Shown here one piece after another: positions 24,477 to 32,888 of a stretch of DNA of 34,127 bases. The notes below the pieces were generated by a model. That model saw nothing but the letters and a program-made list of their open reading frames with translations. It did not search any database and had not been told where the DNA came from. Source of the DNA: an uncultured Clostridia bacterium (GTDB taxonomy: Bacteria; Bacillota; Clostridia; Oscillospirales; CAG-272); assembly GCA_937884385.1 (NCBI GenBank), contig CALGCW010000283.1, forward strand, positions 1 to 34,127, given 5' to 3'. Position numbers and translations under genes: made by a program. The first letter of the stretch is position 1. Every line of letters begins with the position of its first letter.

Positions 24477-25592
24477 ATGCGGATGAATTATCTATTGAAT
24501 AGTAAGAGAGCAGAAAAATACTACTCTGATTATGTAAAAGATCTGCCTACAGTTGTAATTTGGCCTCACGATGATATAAGTGAGAAGATCTACAATAATG
24601 CGACGGAGGCGTTTTTGTTGAACGATACCGAGAAGCTCGTTGCAATGAGAGAGGCAGACGTATCCGAGAAGTATATAACAGGTGATGCTTCTGATTTTGA
24701 AAAGTTCAGGGAGTTTTGCAGAATACTGCCGAAGTATTTTGGCAATCATGTCTACTATTATTCTCACATCGAACTGCTTAACATATTTGAATGCGATCTT
24801 GACATTTGTGAGGAAAATGCTGAGCTCATTTGGAATCACATAAACAAAATCATCGCCGAGAAGGAATTGAGTGAAAAAAAGATTTTTCAGGACGCAAATA
24901 TTCATATTGCCAAAGTTATGAGATATGATTGGATATTTGATATTTGGGATAATGAATCAATCGCTGATTGGCCGTCGATGGAAAGATTTATTATCGAAAA
25001 GATCCGCAAGGCTGATGAAAAGGGAATCAAAGGGGCACTTATGCCAATTCCCACAATTTTTGTTAAGCCAAATCCGTATGAAGCAAATATAATACTGAAA
25101 AGATACAGAAAAGATATTTACGATGATGAGGAATTACCGCATTTATATATGCAGATCTTCAGGACTATATCAATTGAGTTAAAGAAGCTTGGGTGGACAA
25201 TGTACGTTATGAATAACAAAACAAACGGACACCTTTATTACCAACTTGATGATAATGCCCATATAGAAAGAGCCTGTCAGTACCTTAAGGAAATTGACGC
25301 TTTACCCAAAATAGCTAAGCTGACCGTTCTCCCTGCAAATTGGACATACAAGGAATATATGAAGGAGTTTTTATCGGATTATTCGAATCAGAATCCCTTC
25401 GGAAATATGATATTTACCATTGATCTTGATAATGTTTCAAATCCTTTTTCGAGATATGATTTTTGCAGAAGAATTATATGCAACAAGGTCGCAGAAGCTG
25501 TTGAAGCGGGTGCGTACACAAATCATGAGAACACTGTTAAGAGCTTGATTCAGAACGTTCTTTACAATAATTATTCCGAATTTATCGGTTGA
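24477..25592 (+). CDS. Divergent uronate-isomerase (UxaC)-like protein, probably not a normal isomerase
   Basis: A 371-residue cytoplasmic protein. From memory of E. coli UxaC it aligns along its length: AEKYYSDYVKDLP with the N-terminus, KYITGDASDFEKF with the family TGDASD block, YSHIEL with the WTHLEL block, LKKLGWTMYV with the RGW block, and SRYDFCRRIICN with TRHEYFRRILC. However the metal-binding HCH reads WPH (29-31), the later His in the GW...H block is M245, the TDDP block is not evident and the TDSR block is altered. It is about 100 residues shorter than UxaC (about 470). It has its own promoter, an AAAGGA site and terminator. No other uronate genes are nearby. Function unknown; the homology is my reading, not a search. 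Confidence 0.75.
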   Translation: MRMNYLLNSKRAEKYYSDYVKDLPTVVIWPHDDISEKIYNNATEAFLLNDTEKLVAMREADVSEKYITGDASDFEKFREFCRILPKYFGNHVYYYSHIELLNIFECDLDICEENAELIWNHINKIIAEKELSEKKIFQDANIHIAKVMRYDWIFDIWDNESIADWPSMERFIIEKIRKADEKGIKGALMPIPTIFVKPNPYEANIILKRYRKDIYDDEELPHLYMQIFRTISIELKKLGWTMYVMNNKTNGHLYYQLDDNAHIERACQYLKEIDALPKIAKLTVLPANWTYKEYMKEFLSDYSNQNPFGNMIFTIDLDNVSNPFSRYDFCRRIICNKVAEAVEAGAYTNHENTVKSLIQNVLYNNYSEFIG

Positions 25593-25597
25593 ATTAA

Positions 25598-25632
25598 AAG
25601 AAGAAGCCACCGTATGATGGCTTCTTCTTGTT
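25598..25632. terminator. Bidirectional terminator between UxaC-like gene and tspO
   Basis: Perfect 12-bp stem (25598-25609 with 25618-25629), 8-base loop, T-rich on the plus side; it also lies just past the tspO stop on the minus strand. Confidence 0.85.
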
Positions 25633-26109
25633 TTACATATTTAGCATCCAGATGCCAAAGTTAAGGTAGCCTGCAAACGCCACCCAGATCGCGTAGGGAA
25701 TTTGAAGAAATGCAGCTGCCTTATTCACTCTGTAATAGCAAACTATTGTCTTTATTATAAAGAACAGTAAGCCGAGCAACCAGAAAAATGCAAATCCAAA
25801 CCACTGAAGGTTGAAAAAGACTATGCTCCAGAGGAAGTTGAATACAAGACTTACAAGATATGCACGCAAGCCGCACCGCGCCTCGTGAAAGTTATCGTCT
25901 TGCTTTTGATAAACCATTGCCGCGCTTATACCCATCAGTACGTAGAGTATTGTCCAAACAATCGGGAAGAGAATTGAAGGCGGAGAGAGGGGAGGAGTCT
26001 TTACCTCATTATAGATCTCCATATTTCCCATAGTCAGCAGAGCTGATCCTCCGCCTACCGCCAATGCAAGCGCAATAGATAATACGTAAGGTTTGATTTT
26101 ATTCCACAT
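25633..26109 (-). CDS. tspO: TspO/MBR family membrane protein
   Basis: A 158-residue membrane protein with five hydrophobic segments, rich in Trp. It has the family features KTPPLSPPSILFPIVWTILY after the first segment, LVFNFLWSIVFFNLQW in the middle and PYAIWVAFAGYLNFGIWMLN at the end. TspO proteins bind porphyrins and other hydrophobic ligands and take part in stress or tetrapyrrole regulation; the role in anaerobic Firmicutes is not clear. GGAG precedes the ATG. It stands between two hairpin terminators, so probably a single-gene unit. Confidence 0.92.
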   Translation of the reverse strand: MWNKIKPYVLSIALALAVGGGSALLTMGNMEIYNEVKTPPLSPPSILFPIVWTILYVLMGISAAMVYQKQDDNFHEARCGLRAYLVSLVFNFLWSIVFFNLQWFGFAFFWLLGLLFFIIKTIVCYYRVNKAAAFLQIPYAIWVAFAGYLNFGIWMLNM

Positions 26110-26146
26110 AATAAGCTCCTTTCATTTTTACTTATTATATGAAATA

Positions 26147-26171
26147 ATCCCACGGACAATGCCCGTGGGAT
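26147..26171 (-). terminator. Terminator of the glpK-lipase operon
   Basis: Perfect 9-bp stem (26147-26155 with 26163-26171) with 7-base loop just after the hydrolase stop; the T tract on the minus strand is modest. Confidence 0.65.
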
Positions 26172-26176
26172 AATAT

Positions 26177-27103
26177 TTATGCGATAAAATCAAGAATATC
26201 CTTTATTGCTTCGCTTCTGCAGGAGTCGTTGAGTATCTCGTGTCGGTTATTTGCATAAAGCTTAACTGTAACTGTTGCACCGTTATTTTTGAGCTTTTCT
26301 TCACAAATTCGAATGCCTTTTCCGTAATCTCCAACGGGATCATCCTCACCAGATGTAAGTAGGATGGGCATTTTTCTTGCTACGGATTTAAACCATTTAT
26401 CTGTATTGCAATTCTTATTCAAAGAGATAAGATCGTGCATAGCAGAAACAGTGAATTTGAAGGTGCAGAACTTATCGGCAATATATTTTTCTCTTATTCC
26501 TATATCCTTAGTAAGCCAAGCTTTAGGATCGTTCTCATCCTTGAAATGATCGTTATAGCTACCAAAGGCAAGATTTTCGATAAGAGGCGAAATATATCTT
26601 GGGCCTTTAAAGGCACGTATAAGCTTGCAAACAAGCAATCCGGCACCTGCGATTGGATTTGGACCGCTAGTCCCCATTACTATAAGCTTATCCGGAGTTA
26701 TGTAATCCTGCGTTGCCATTCTTACTATAAAAGAGCCCATACTGTGTCCCATAAGATAATAGGGATGTGAACCGAACTCTGCCATCATTGCATCGGCAAA
26801 AGCTTTTACGTCGCGTGCAAGCAGATCATCGCCGCCGCGCTCTGCTATAAAGCCAAGCTCAGAGTCATCTCTTGCGGTCTTGCCGTGACCGAGATGGTCA
26901 TATCCAAATACAAGATAGCCTTGTTCAACAAGCTCTCTCATAAAGGATTCATATCTTTCTATATGCTCGGTCATTCCATGGACTATGTGGAAATATCCGC
27001 GGATCTCACCAAGCGGGCGGTATACCATACCAACGAGCTCATGTACTCCGTCAGAGGAGAGAACTCTTTTTTCATATGTTGTGTATCCTTTGCTTTCGTA
27101 CAT
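26177..27103 (-). CDS. Alpha/beta hydrolase, monoacylglycerol lipase-like
   Basis: Serine hydrolase of 308 residues, no signal peptide. Motifs: HGMTEHIERY (oxyanion region, 42-51), DHLGHGKT, nucleophile S121 in GHSMGS, then D255 (SGEDDPVG) and H288 (NNRHEIL) completing the triad. HGMTEH and GHSMGS are typical of the monoacylglycerol lipase/lysophospholipase group. The frame opens at a TTG (27127), but AGGTG 5 bases before the ATG at 27103 decides the start; that site overlaps the glpK stop. Being in one operon with glycerol kinase, it may release glycerol or lysolipid-derived glycerol that GlpK then phosphorylates (inference). Confidence 0.9.
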   Translation of the reverse strand: MYESKGYTTYEKRVLSSDGVHELVGMVYRPLGEIRGYFHIVHGMTEHIERYESFMRELVEQGYLVFGYDHLGHGKTARDDSELGFIAERGGDDLLARDVKAFADAMMAEFGSHPYYLMGHSMGSFIVRMATQDYITPDKLIVMGTSGPNPIAGAGLLVCKLIRAFKGPRYISPLIENLAFGSYNDHFKDENDPKAWLTKDIGIREKYIADKFCTFKFTVSAMHDLISLNKNCNTDKWFKSVARKMPILLTSGEDDPVGDYGKGIRICEEKLKNNGATVTVKLYANNRHEILNDSCRSEAIKDILDFIA

Positions 27104-27111
27104 AAAAACAC

Positions 27112-28593
27112 CTATGCCTTTCTGCAAGCGCCAATTGCGTTTGACCAGCCCTCAAGGAGCTCTGCGCGCTTTTCTTCACTAATTGAAGGATTGAATGAGT
27201 CCTTGCCTGTAGTTATCGTTCTAAGCTCATCTCTGTCCTTATAGAAGCCAACTGCGAGACCTGCGAGAAACGCTGCGCCCTGTGCTGTAGCCTCTGTCAA
27301 GGTAGGACGAATGACCTCGACATTTGAAATATCACTTTGGAATTGCATCAAAAAGTTATTTGCAGAAGCACCGCCATCGACCTTAAGAGAGGTAATATCT
27401 CTGCCAGTATCCGCTTCCATTGCGTGGAGAACGTCGTGTGACTGATATGCGATGGATTCAAGTGCGGCTCTTATAATATGATAAACGTTTGAGCCGCGTG
27501 TTAGGCCTGTTATAGTTCCTCTTGCGTGCATATCCCAATACGGAGCTCCAAGACCTGCAAATGCAGGGACGAGATAGACTCCACCGGAATCCTTGACCTT
27601 TTTAGCAAAGTATTCGCTATCCTTGGATTCATTTATTACACGGAGCTCGTCACGAAGCCATTGGATCACTGCGCCCCCGACGAATACCGAACCCTCAAGT
27701 GCATATTCGGCCGGCTTTCCTTTCTCACTAGCTGCAACGGTCGTTATCAAGCCGTTTTTGGAATTGATCCTTGTATTTCCCGTATGTGCAAGCAGGAAGC
27801 AGCCTGTCCCGTATGTATTCTTTGCCTCTCCGTCACCAAAACAGCACTGACCGAAAAGAGCTGCCTGTTGGTCGCCTGCGATTCCGCAGATAGGAACGGA
27901 GACGCCCATAATGCCGATGTGACCGTAGATCTCGCTGCTTGAGCAAATCTTAGGAAGGATAGAAGAGGGAATATCAAGTATCTTGAGCATATCTTCATCC
28001 CAAACACCTCTTTCGATATCGTAAAGCATCGTGCGGGATGCATTAGTTGCATCGGTGACGTGGATTCTGCCTTCCGTCAGCTTCCAAATAAGCCAGGTAT
28101 CGACCGTACCGAATAGAAGGTCACCTTGCTCTGCAAGAGCACGCGCGCCCTCAACGTTATCGAGGATCCATTTGATCTTCGTGCCGCTGAAGTATGCGTC
28201 AAGCTTTAGTCCCGTTTTATTTTGAATGAATTCAGTATATCCGTTTTCGGCGAGCTCGTCACAAATCGAAGCGGTCCTTCTGCATTGCCATACGATAGCA
28301 TTATATACGGGCTTGCCCGTTTTTTTGTTCCAGAGAATCGTCGTCTCTCTTTGATTGGTAATACCAATGCCTGCAATCTCCTCAACGGAAATACCGCTTT
28401 TTGCTATACATTCCATAAGGGTAGCATACTGATTTGCATAGATCTCCATCGGATCTTGCTCGACCCAGCCGGGCTGAGGATAATACTGAGCAAATTCGTG
28501 CTGTGATGAGCATACTATATTGCATTCGTGATCAAACAGAATACTTCTTGCGCTCGTTGTTCCTTCATCAAGAGCTAAAATATATTTTTTCAT
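27112..28593 (-). CDS. glpK: Glycerol kinase
   Basis: ATP-dependent kinase making sn-glycerol 3-phosphate; FGGY family, 493 residues, full length. Motifs: DEGTTSARSILFD (N-terminal ATP site), GWVEQDPMEIY, GITNQRETTILW, GIAGDQQAALFGQ, NTYGTGCF, GLGAPYWD and LKVDGGASANNFLMQFQ. A GAGGAG site precedes the ATG. No glpF or glpD lies nearby; its only partner is the downstream lipase-like hydrolase (8-base gap). Confidence 0.97.
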   Translation of the reverse strand: MKKYILALDEGTTSARSILFDHECNIVCSSQHEFAQYYPQPGWVEQDPMEIYANQYATLMECIAKSGISVEEIAGIGITNQRETTILWNKKTGKPVYNAIVWQCRRTASICDELAENGYTEFIQNKTGLKLDAYFSGTKIKWILDNVEGARALAEQGDLLFGTVDTWLIWKLTEGRIHVTDATNASRTMLYDIERGVWDEDMLKILDIPSSILPKICSSSEIYGHIGIMGVSVPICGIAGDQQAALFGQCCFGDGEAKNTYGTGCFLLAHTGNTRINSKNGLITTVAASEKGKPAEYALEGSVFVGGAVIQWLRDELRVINESKDSEYFAKKVKDSGGVYLVPAFAGLGAPYWDMHARGTITGLTRGSNVYHIIRAALESIAYQSHDVLHAMEADTGRDITSLKVDGGASANNFLMQFQSDISNVEVIRPTLTEATAQGAAFLAGLAVGFYKDRDELRTITTGKDSFNPSISEEKRAELLEGWSNAIGACRKA

Positions 28594-28623
28594 ATTGAGA
28601 CTCCTCTCGTCTGTATATATATA

Positions 28624-28652
28624 ATATTATCACATATTGACCAATATTTCAA
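28624..28652 (-). promoter_or_regulatory. SigA promoter of glpK-lipase operon
   Basis: Minus strand TTGAAA (28647-28652), 17-bp spacer, TAATAT (28624-28629), about 30 bases before the glpK ATG. No clear catabolite-repression element was found in the leader. Confidence 0.65.
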
Positions 28653-28674
28653 TAGAATTCTTACTATTTTTGTG

Positions 28675-28703
28675 TAATATTTTGAGTTTTGCTTGCATAG
28701 ATT
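28675..28703 (+). promoter_or_regulatory. SigE-type mother-cell promoter of the spoIIIA operon
   Basis: TAATATT (28675-28681), a 14-bp spacer and CATAGATT (28696-28703) fit the SigE pattern (KMATATT, 14-15, CATACAHT) with two mismatches in the -10. The start would be near 28710, just before the GGTGAT ribosome binding site of spoIIIAA. In B. subtilis spoIIIA is SigE-dependent. Confidence 0.7.
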
Positions 28704-28720
28704 GTATTACGGTGATAAGA

Positions 28721-29611
28721 ATGAAGGAATTATTAGAAAAAATACTGCCTGAACGCATTCGCAAGGAAGTAAATGAATACTCAAGCGGACTGATTCTTGA
28801 GGAAATAAGAATCAGAAGGGGGAGACAAGCATATATTATAGCATCGGGAAATAATATCTTGCTTCCGATAATCACGCATGATATTGAATTGCAGGCAATT
28901 CTTGACGAGGCCACTCATCACTCTATGTACGCTTATAGGGATACAATAAATAATGGATATATAGCTTACGGAAGCGGTATACGCATAGGGATCATAGGTT
29001 CGGCAGGCAGCGATGGGGGAGTTGTCAGCGGTATATATGATATCAATGAGCTGTCTATTAGGATTCCAAATAAGATATATGTTAATTGCAATGAGATAGT
29101 TAGCCTTATCAAGGCTCAAAGAGGATCGGTGTTGATATATTCGCCACCCGGAACTGGTAAGACGACTCTATTGCGAAGCTTGATAAAAGTTATTTCATCG
29201 GGTATGGACGCACTGCGTGTTGCCGTTATCGACACCAGGGATGAGATCGCCTGCGGTATTGAAGAAAAAGACCTTCTTGTGAGTGTCTTATCAAGATATC
29301 CGAGAAGACGAGGAATTGAGATAGCCATCAGAACTATGAACCCTCAGTATCTTGTTTGTGATGAGATCGGAGATGTTGATGACGCATCAGCAATCACCGA
29401 GGCTCAAATTGCAGGAGTTCCGCTTATAGCGACCTGTCACGGCTCGTCGGTTTCAGATATACTTTCTCATATTGGAATCCTTACATTACACAATGCAAGG
29501 ATATTTGATTATTACGTAGGGATAACGCGCAAAGAAAAATTCGAACTTATATTCGATATTTCATCTTGGGAGGAAGCCGATGACCGTCATAAAGCTATGC
29601 GGTGCTGTTAG
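28721..29611 (+). CDS. spoIIIAA: Stage III sporulation protein AA (ATPase)
   Basis: Putative secretion-type ATPase on the mother-cell side of the SpoIIIA-SpoIIQ channel. The 296 residues contain Walker A SPPGTGKTT (141-149), DTRDEI and Walker B YLVCDEIGD, plus the N-terminal EEIRIRRGR. The frame is open from a TTG at 28637, but that lies upstream of the SigE-type promoter; the ATG at 28721 has GGTGAT six to ten bases before it and gives the usual N-terminus (MKELLEKILP). First gene of an eight-gene operon; spoIIIAB overlaps its 3' end by 32 bases. Confidence 0.95.
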   Translation: MKELLEKILPERIRKEVNEYSSGLILEEIRIRRGRQAYIIASGNNILLPIITHDIELQAILDEATHHSMYAYRDTINNGYIAYGSGIRIGIIGSAGSDGGVVSGIYDINELSIRIPNKIYVNCNEIVSLIKAQRGSVLIYSPPGTGKTTLLRSLIKVISSGMDALRVAVIDTRDEIACGIEEKDLLVSVLSRYPRRRGIEIAIRTMNPQYLVCDEIGDVDDASAITEAQIAGVPLIATCHGSSVSDILSHIGILTLHNARIFDYYVGITRKEKFELIFDISSWEEADDRHKAMRCC

Positions 29612-30062
29612 CTTATTTGCCGCATCAATAATATGCTATTTTGAGCTTGCCAAGCGAGAAAAGAATCAAATTAGGCAGTTGGATGCATATATCAAGCTGA
29701 TACAGTATATCAAGGAGAACGTTGAATATTATCTTTTGCCCATCAACAGTATATTGCGCGCTTGTGAAAGCTCTGTACTTAGAGGATGCAGCGGAAGAGA
29801 AGATATCGATATAAAGGATCTTAATGATCTGTATGAATCTTCTTTATTAATTGTTCCCGATGAAGCCCAAAAATACATTCGTGATTTTTGCGCGAGCTTC
29901 GGAAAGGCATACAAGGACGATCAAGTAAAGCTTTGCGGTGATTATATCAATAAGCTGACAGATATAAGAGACGAATTAATAAATGAGGTTAAAAACAGAA
30001 GGAAGATACGCTTTGCGGTGACAATGTGCGCACCTCTGTTTTTGATTCTCCTTTTAATATAG
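29580..30062 (+). CDS. spoIIIAB: Stage III sporulation protein AB
   Basis: A 160-residue protein with membrane segments at both ends (about 4-20 and 145-160) enclosing a helical soluble region (LDAYIKLIQYIKENVEYYLL); this resembles GspF-like parts of secretion systems. Its GGAGG site and ATG lie inside the end of spoIIIAA, so translation is coupled. Normal length for the family. Confidence 0.93.
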   Translation: MTVIKLCGAVSLFAASIICYFELAKREKNQIRQLDAYIKLIQYIKENVEYYLLPINSILRACESSVLRGCSGREDIDIKDLNDLYESSLLIVPDEAQKYIRDFCASFGKAYKDDQVKLCGDYINKLTDIRDELINEVKNRRKIRFAVTMCAPLFLILLLI

Positions 30063-30080
30063 CCTAAAAGAGAGGATATT

Positions 30081-30275
30081 ATGGAAATTGGATTAATTTT
30101 AAAGGTTGCGGGAATTGGCTTTTTGATATCGGTTATAGTGCAAGTGTTGAATAAATCAGGAAGAGATGAGCAAGGACTAATGTTGATAATTGCGGGAGTT
30201 ATACTCGTATTCTTTATTATCGTTGGAGAAATGGGTGACCTTTTTGACCGCATAAGGGATGTGTTTGAGCTTTGA
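30081..30275 (+). CDS. spoIIIAC: Stage III sporulation protein AC
   Basis: A 64-residue, two-helix membrane protein (about 5-22 and 33-48) with the family loop NKSGRDEQGLM between them. AGAGAGG precedes the ATG. It overlaps spoIIIAD by four bases. Confidence 0.94.
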   Translation: MEIGLILKVAGIGFLISVIVQVLNKSGRDEQGLMLIIAGVILVFFIIVGEMGDLFDRIRDVFEL

Positions 30276-30661
30276 GTGAGATATTTAAATTTTGTTCGGT
30301 CGCGGTTATTTGCGCCATTTTAGGAGTACTTGTAAAAACATATCGGAGCGAATTTGCAATTCATACACGGATCACAGGGGTAATAATTATCTACGGCGCA
30401 TTGATATTTCTTCTCGTTCCTGTATTTGAATACCTTGAAGGTATAGTCGGACAAGCTTTGCCCTTAGAATACTTAGAAATACTTATAAAAGCGCTCGGCA
30501 TAGCGTATTTGACACAAATCACAAGCGATTTTTGCGCAGATTGCGGAGAAAATAACTTAGCAAAAGCAATCGAGACCGCAGGGAAGGTAGAAATACTGAT
30601 ATTGAGCTTTCCTTTGATAGAAACGATCATTGGAATGTCGGAGGAGCTGCTGTCGTGGTAA
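30272..30661 (+). CDS. spoIIIAD: Stage III sporulation protein AD
   Basis: A 129-residue, four-helix membrane protein related to SpoIIIAC, with LGIAYLTQITSDFCADCGE in the conserved C-terminal part. It begins at a TTG that overlaps the spoIIIAC stop (TTGA); no in-frame ATG lies nearby, so a coupled TTG start is the best reading. It overlaps spoIIIAE by seven bases. Confidence 0.92.
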   Translation: MSEIFKFCSVAVICAILGVLVKTYRSEFAIHTRITGVIIIYGALIFLLVPVFEYLEGIVGQALPLEYLEILIKALGIAYLTQITSDFCADCGENNLAKAIETAGKVEILILSFPLIETIIGMSEELLSW

Positions 30662-31788
30662 AAAAGATATTAACTTTTGTGTTTATCATTATACTATTGA
30701 TATCATCCTCTGGTATTGCTTTTGCGGAAGAAGGCTATATACCCGACGAGTTCGATGAGATTGAGGATACCATCCCCGATGACGTAGCGGACAAGATCCC
30801 TGACGGTATTTTTTCGGGTGATACGGATGATTTTGCGGAATCCGTTAGTGTGCTTACCACTTGGGAATACATATTGGATTATGTGTTTGAAATAATTGGA
30901 CTCAACCTTGATCAAGCACTCCGTGTTTTTGCGATAACGGTTGCTTTGCTCGTTATATGTTCGCTACTTAATATGCTAAAGGACAGCTTTAATAACAGCG
31001 CGCTTGAGACGGTGATATCGATGATATCGAGTGCGGCGATTATGGCGACGATAATCGAGCTTTCAAGAAAACCGCTTGAAGATGCGATCAATCTGCTTGA
31101 TTACATTCGAATATTTATCAACACGGTCTCACCAACTCTTTCAGCTATGTATGCAATGGGCGGTAATATCAGCGGTGCTATTGTTCACAACTACGGTCTG
31201 ATAGTGTTCTTATCTATTCTTGAAAACGTAATAATTCTGTCTCTTGAGCTTATTCTTGGTATATGTATGGCTTTAGCTCTTTCGTCAGCTTTCATGCAAG
31301 GGAACAATCTCGTTGGAATAAGTAATGCTATCAAAAAGACCTTTACGTTCTTTTTGGGTATTATAATGCTTATCTTTACTACTGTTATCTCAACGCAAAC
31401 TCTGCTTGCATCCAAAGCTGATACGATATCCTCGAAAACTGCGAAGCTTCTGGCTATGCAAGTAATACCCGTGGTTGGATCAACAGTTGGCGAATCCTTA
31501 CGAACAGCGGGTGCAAGCATTGAGTATTTACGCTCGAACGTTGGTGTTGCCTTGATAATCATACTTATATTAGTCATTGCACCAACAATAATTTCGATAT
31601 CTATATACAGACTTATTTTTATTGCCGGAAATGCAGTGTCGGGACTTCTCGGCTGCGAGAGAGAGGGAAGACTTATGCTTGAAATATCAAGCTTATTCGG
31701 ATACGTTCTCGCTATTCTTGCTATTTCGTGCATTGTTGTTATATATCTTCTGACGGTATTTGCAAAATGCTCGTCACCCCTAATATGA
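30655..31788 (+). CDS. spoIIIAE: Stage III sporulation protein AE
   Basis: A 377-residue polytopic membrane protein with an N-terminal signal-like segment ending at IAFAEEG (about 24), a short acidic outer stretch (about 25-65) and seven or so membrane segments. Starts at GTG, with GGAGGAG 8 bases upstream inside spoIIIAD. It is the largest membrane component of the channel. Confidence 0.94.
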   Translation: MVKKILTFVFIIILLISSSGIAFAEEGYIPDEFDEIEDTIPDDVADKIPDGIFSGDTDDFAESVSVLTTWEYILDYVFEIIGLNLDQALRVFAITVALLVICSLLNMLKDSFNNSALETVISMISSAAIMATIIELSRKPLEDAINLLDYIRIFINTVSPTLSAMYAMGGNISGAIVHNYGLIVFLSILENVIILSLELILGICMALALSSAFMQGNNLVGISNAIKKTFTFFLGIIMLIFTTVISTQTLLASKADTISSKTAKLLAMQVIPVVGSTVGESLRTAGASIEYLRSNVGVALIIILILVIAPTIISISIYRLIFIAGNAVSGLLGCEREGRLMLEISSLFGYVLAILAISCIVVIYLLTVFAKCSSPLI

Positions 31789-31796
31789 GGTGCCGT

Positions 31797-32294
31797 ATGA
31801 AGGATTATTTGTTTACTATAATAATTATATCTTTGGTCAAGGGCATATGCGACATACTGTCCCCGAATTTTAAGTCTCTGCACAAATACACCAAAGCTAT
31901 CGGTGTACTTTGCGTACTATGTGTGGTTATCACGCCTCTTATCAATGTTGTTGACGAGATCAACGACGGATTCTTTGATGATATCAAGGATCAAATAGTT
32001 AATGAAGAGAATTCAGGACAGAATGCTGAAATGAATGAAATTCTAAACGGATACTTGAATGAATATTCGATCGGATTGCTTAAAGATGAGATATATACAA
32101 TTTTAGAGAGCGAATTTGCTATTCCGCAGGGGGAGTGCAGTGTAACGGTACATACATCGGTAGTAGATGGCAAGATCACCGTTTCTGATACGGTAATTTT
32201 ACTTTCGGGCAAATCGATATTTAAAAATCCGTACGAAATCGAGGAGTATTTTTCAACACTACTGAATTGCAGCTGCAAAGTATTACTGAAATAG
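31797..32294 (+). CDS. spoIIIAF: Stage III sporulation protein AF
   Basis: A 165-residue protein with two N-terminal membrane helices (about 5-20 and 35-52, GVLCVLCVVITPLINVVDEI) and a soluble C-terminal domain. The frame is open from an ATG at 31728 inside spoIIIAE, but the GAGGTG 4 bases before the ATG at 31797 and the family N-terminus (MKDYLF) decide the start. Eight bases separate it from spoIIIAE. Confidence 0.92.
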   Translation: MKDYLFTIIIISLVKGICDILSPNFKSLHKYTKAIGVLCVLCVVITPLINVVDEINDGFFDDIKDQIVNEENSGQNAEMNEILNGYLNEYSIGLLKDEIYTILESEFAIPQGECSVTVHTSVVDGKITVSDTVILLSGKSIFKNPYEIEEYFSTLLNCSCKVLLK

Positions 32295-32305
32295 GAGGTG
32301 AATTT

Positions 32306-32815
32306 ATGGGGGAAATAAAAAATAAAGATAAAAGTATCTTTAAGAATAGATCCTTTGCGTTGATACTGATATTTGCCGCAATCGGAATAATTCTTTTGCT
32401 TTGGAACACCGACCTTTCATCAAAAAACAAGGTTAGCAAGGGCAATGAGCGCCTCGAAGAGTACAGGGCATATCTTGAAATGAAGATCGCAGAGCTTTGC
32501 TCCAACGTGCGCGGTGTGAACAATGTCAAGGTATCGGTTTATTTTACCTCGGGCTTTGAAACTGTATATGCCTATAATGAGGAGAGCAAGGACACATCAA
32601 ACGGTACAAATACGGAGAAAAAATATGTGACCGTAGGCTCGGGGAGCAATGAAAGTATGGTATGCATCGTTGAAAAAATGCCGGTTATCGGAGGAATTGC
32701 GATAGTTTGCAAAGGAGGAGGGGATTCACAGACAGCCAAAGAGCTAATTTCGCTGATATCATCCGCGTACGGTATTTCAAAAAATAAAATATACATAGCA
32801 GAAGGGAAAAATTAA
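32306..32815 (+). CDS. spoIIIAG: Stage III sporulation protein AG
   Basis: A 169-residue protein with one membrane helix (about 17-33) and an outer ring-forming domain (RLEEYRAYLEMKIAELCSNV, GVNNVKVSVYF), related to YscJ/FliF secretin-ring modules. AGGAGGTG lies 5 bases before the ATG at 32306; the ATG at 32267 inside spoIIIAF is rejected. Confidence 0.92.
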   Translation: MGEIKNKDKSIFKNRSFALILIFAAIGIILLLWNTDLSSKNKVSKGNERLEEYRAYLEMKIAELCSNVRGVNNVKVSVYFTSGFETVYAYNEESKDTSNGTNTEKKYVTVGSGSNESMVCIVEKMPVIGGIAIVCKGGGDSQTAKELISLISSAYGISKNKIYIAEGKN

Positions 32816-32817
32816 TG

Positions 32818-32860
32818 ACTATATGTTCTAAATAACGTAGATGCGTTATATACATATAGT
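32818..32860 (+). promoter_or_regulatory. Two-part hairpin between spoIIIAG and spoIIIAH
   Basis: An outer 9-bp stem (32818-32826 with 32852-32860) encloses an inner 6-bp stem (32832-32837 with 32844-32849) and a 6-base loop. There is no T tract after it, so it is not a typical terminator; it could protect or process the mRNA just upstream of spoIIIAH. Confidence 0.55.
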
Positions 32861-32888
32861 GTAAATCAAAGTTTATGGAGGAATATTT

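Noticed and set aside
31728..31796. Upstream in-frame ATG extending spoIIIAF into spoIIIAE
   Set aside because: GAGGTG just before the ATG at 31797 and the family N-terminus favour the shorter form; likewise for 32267 before spoIIIAG.
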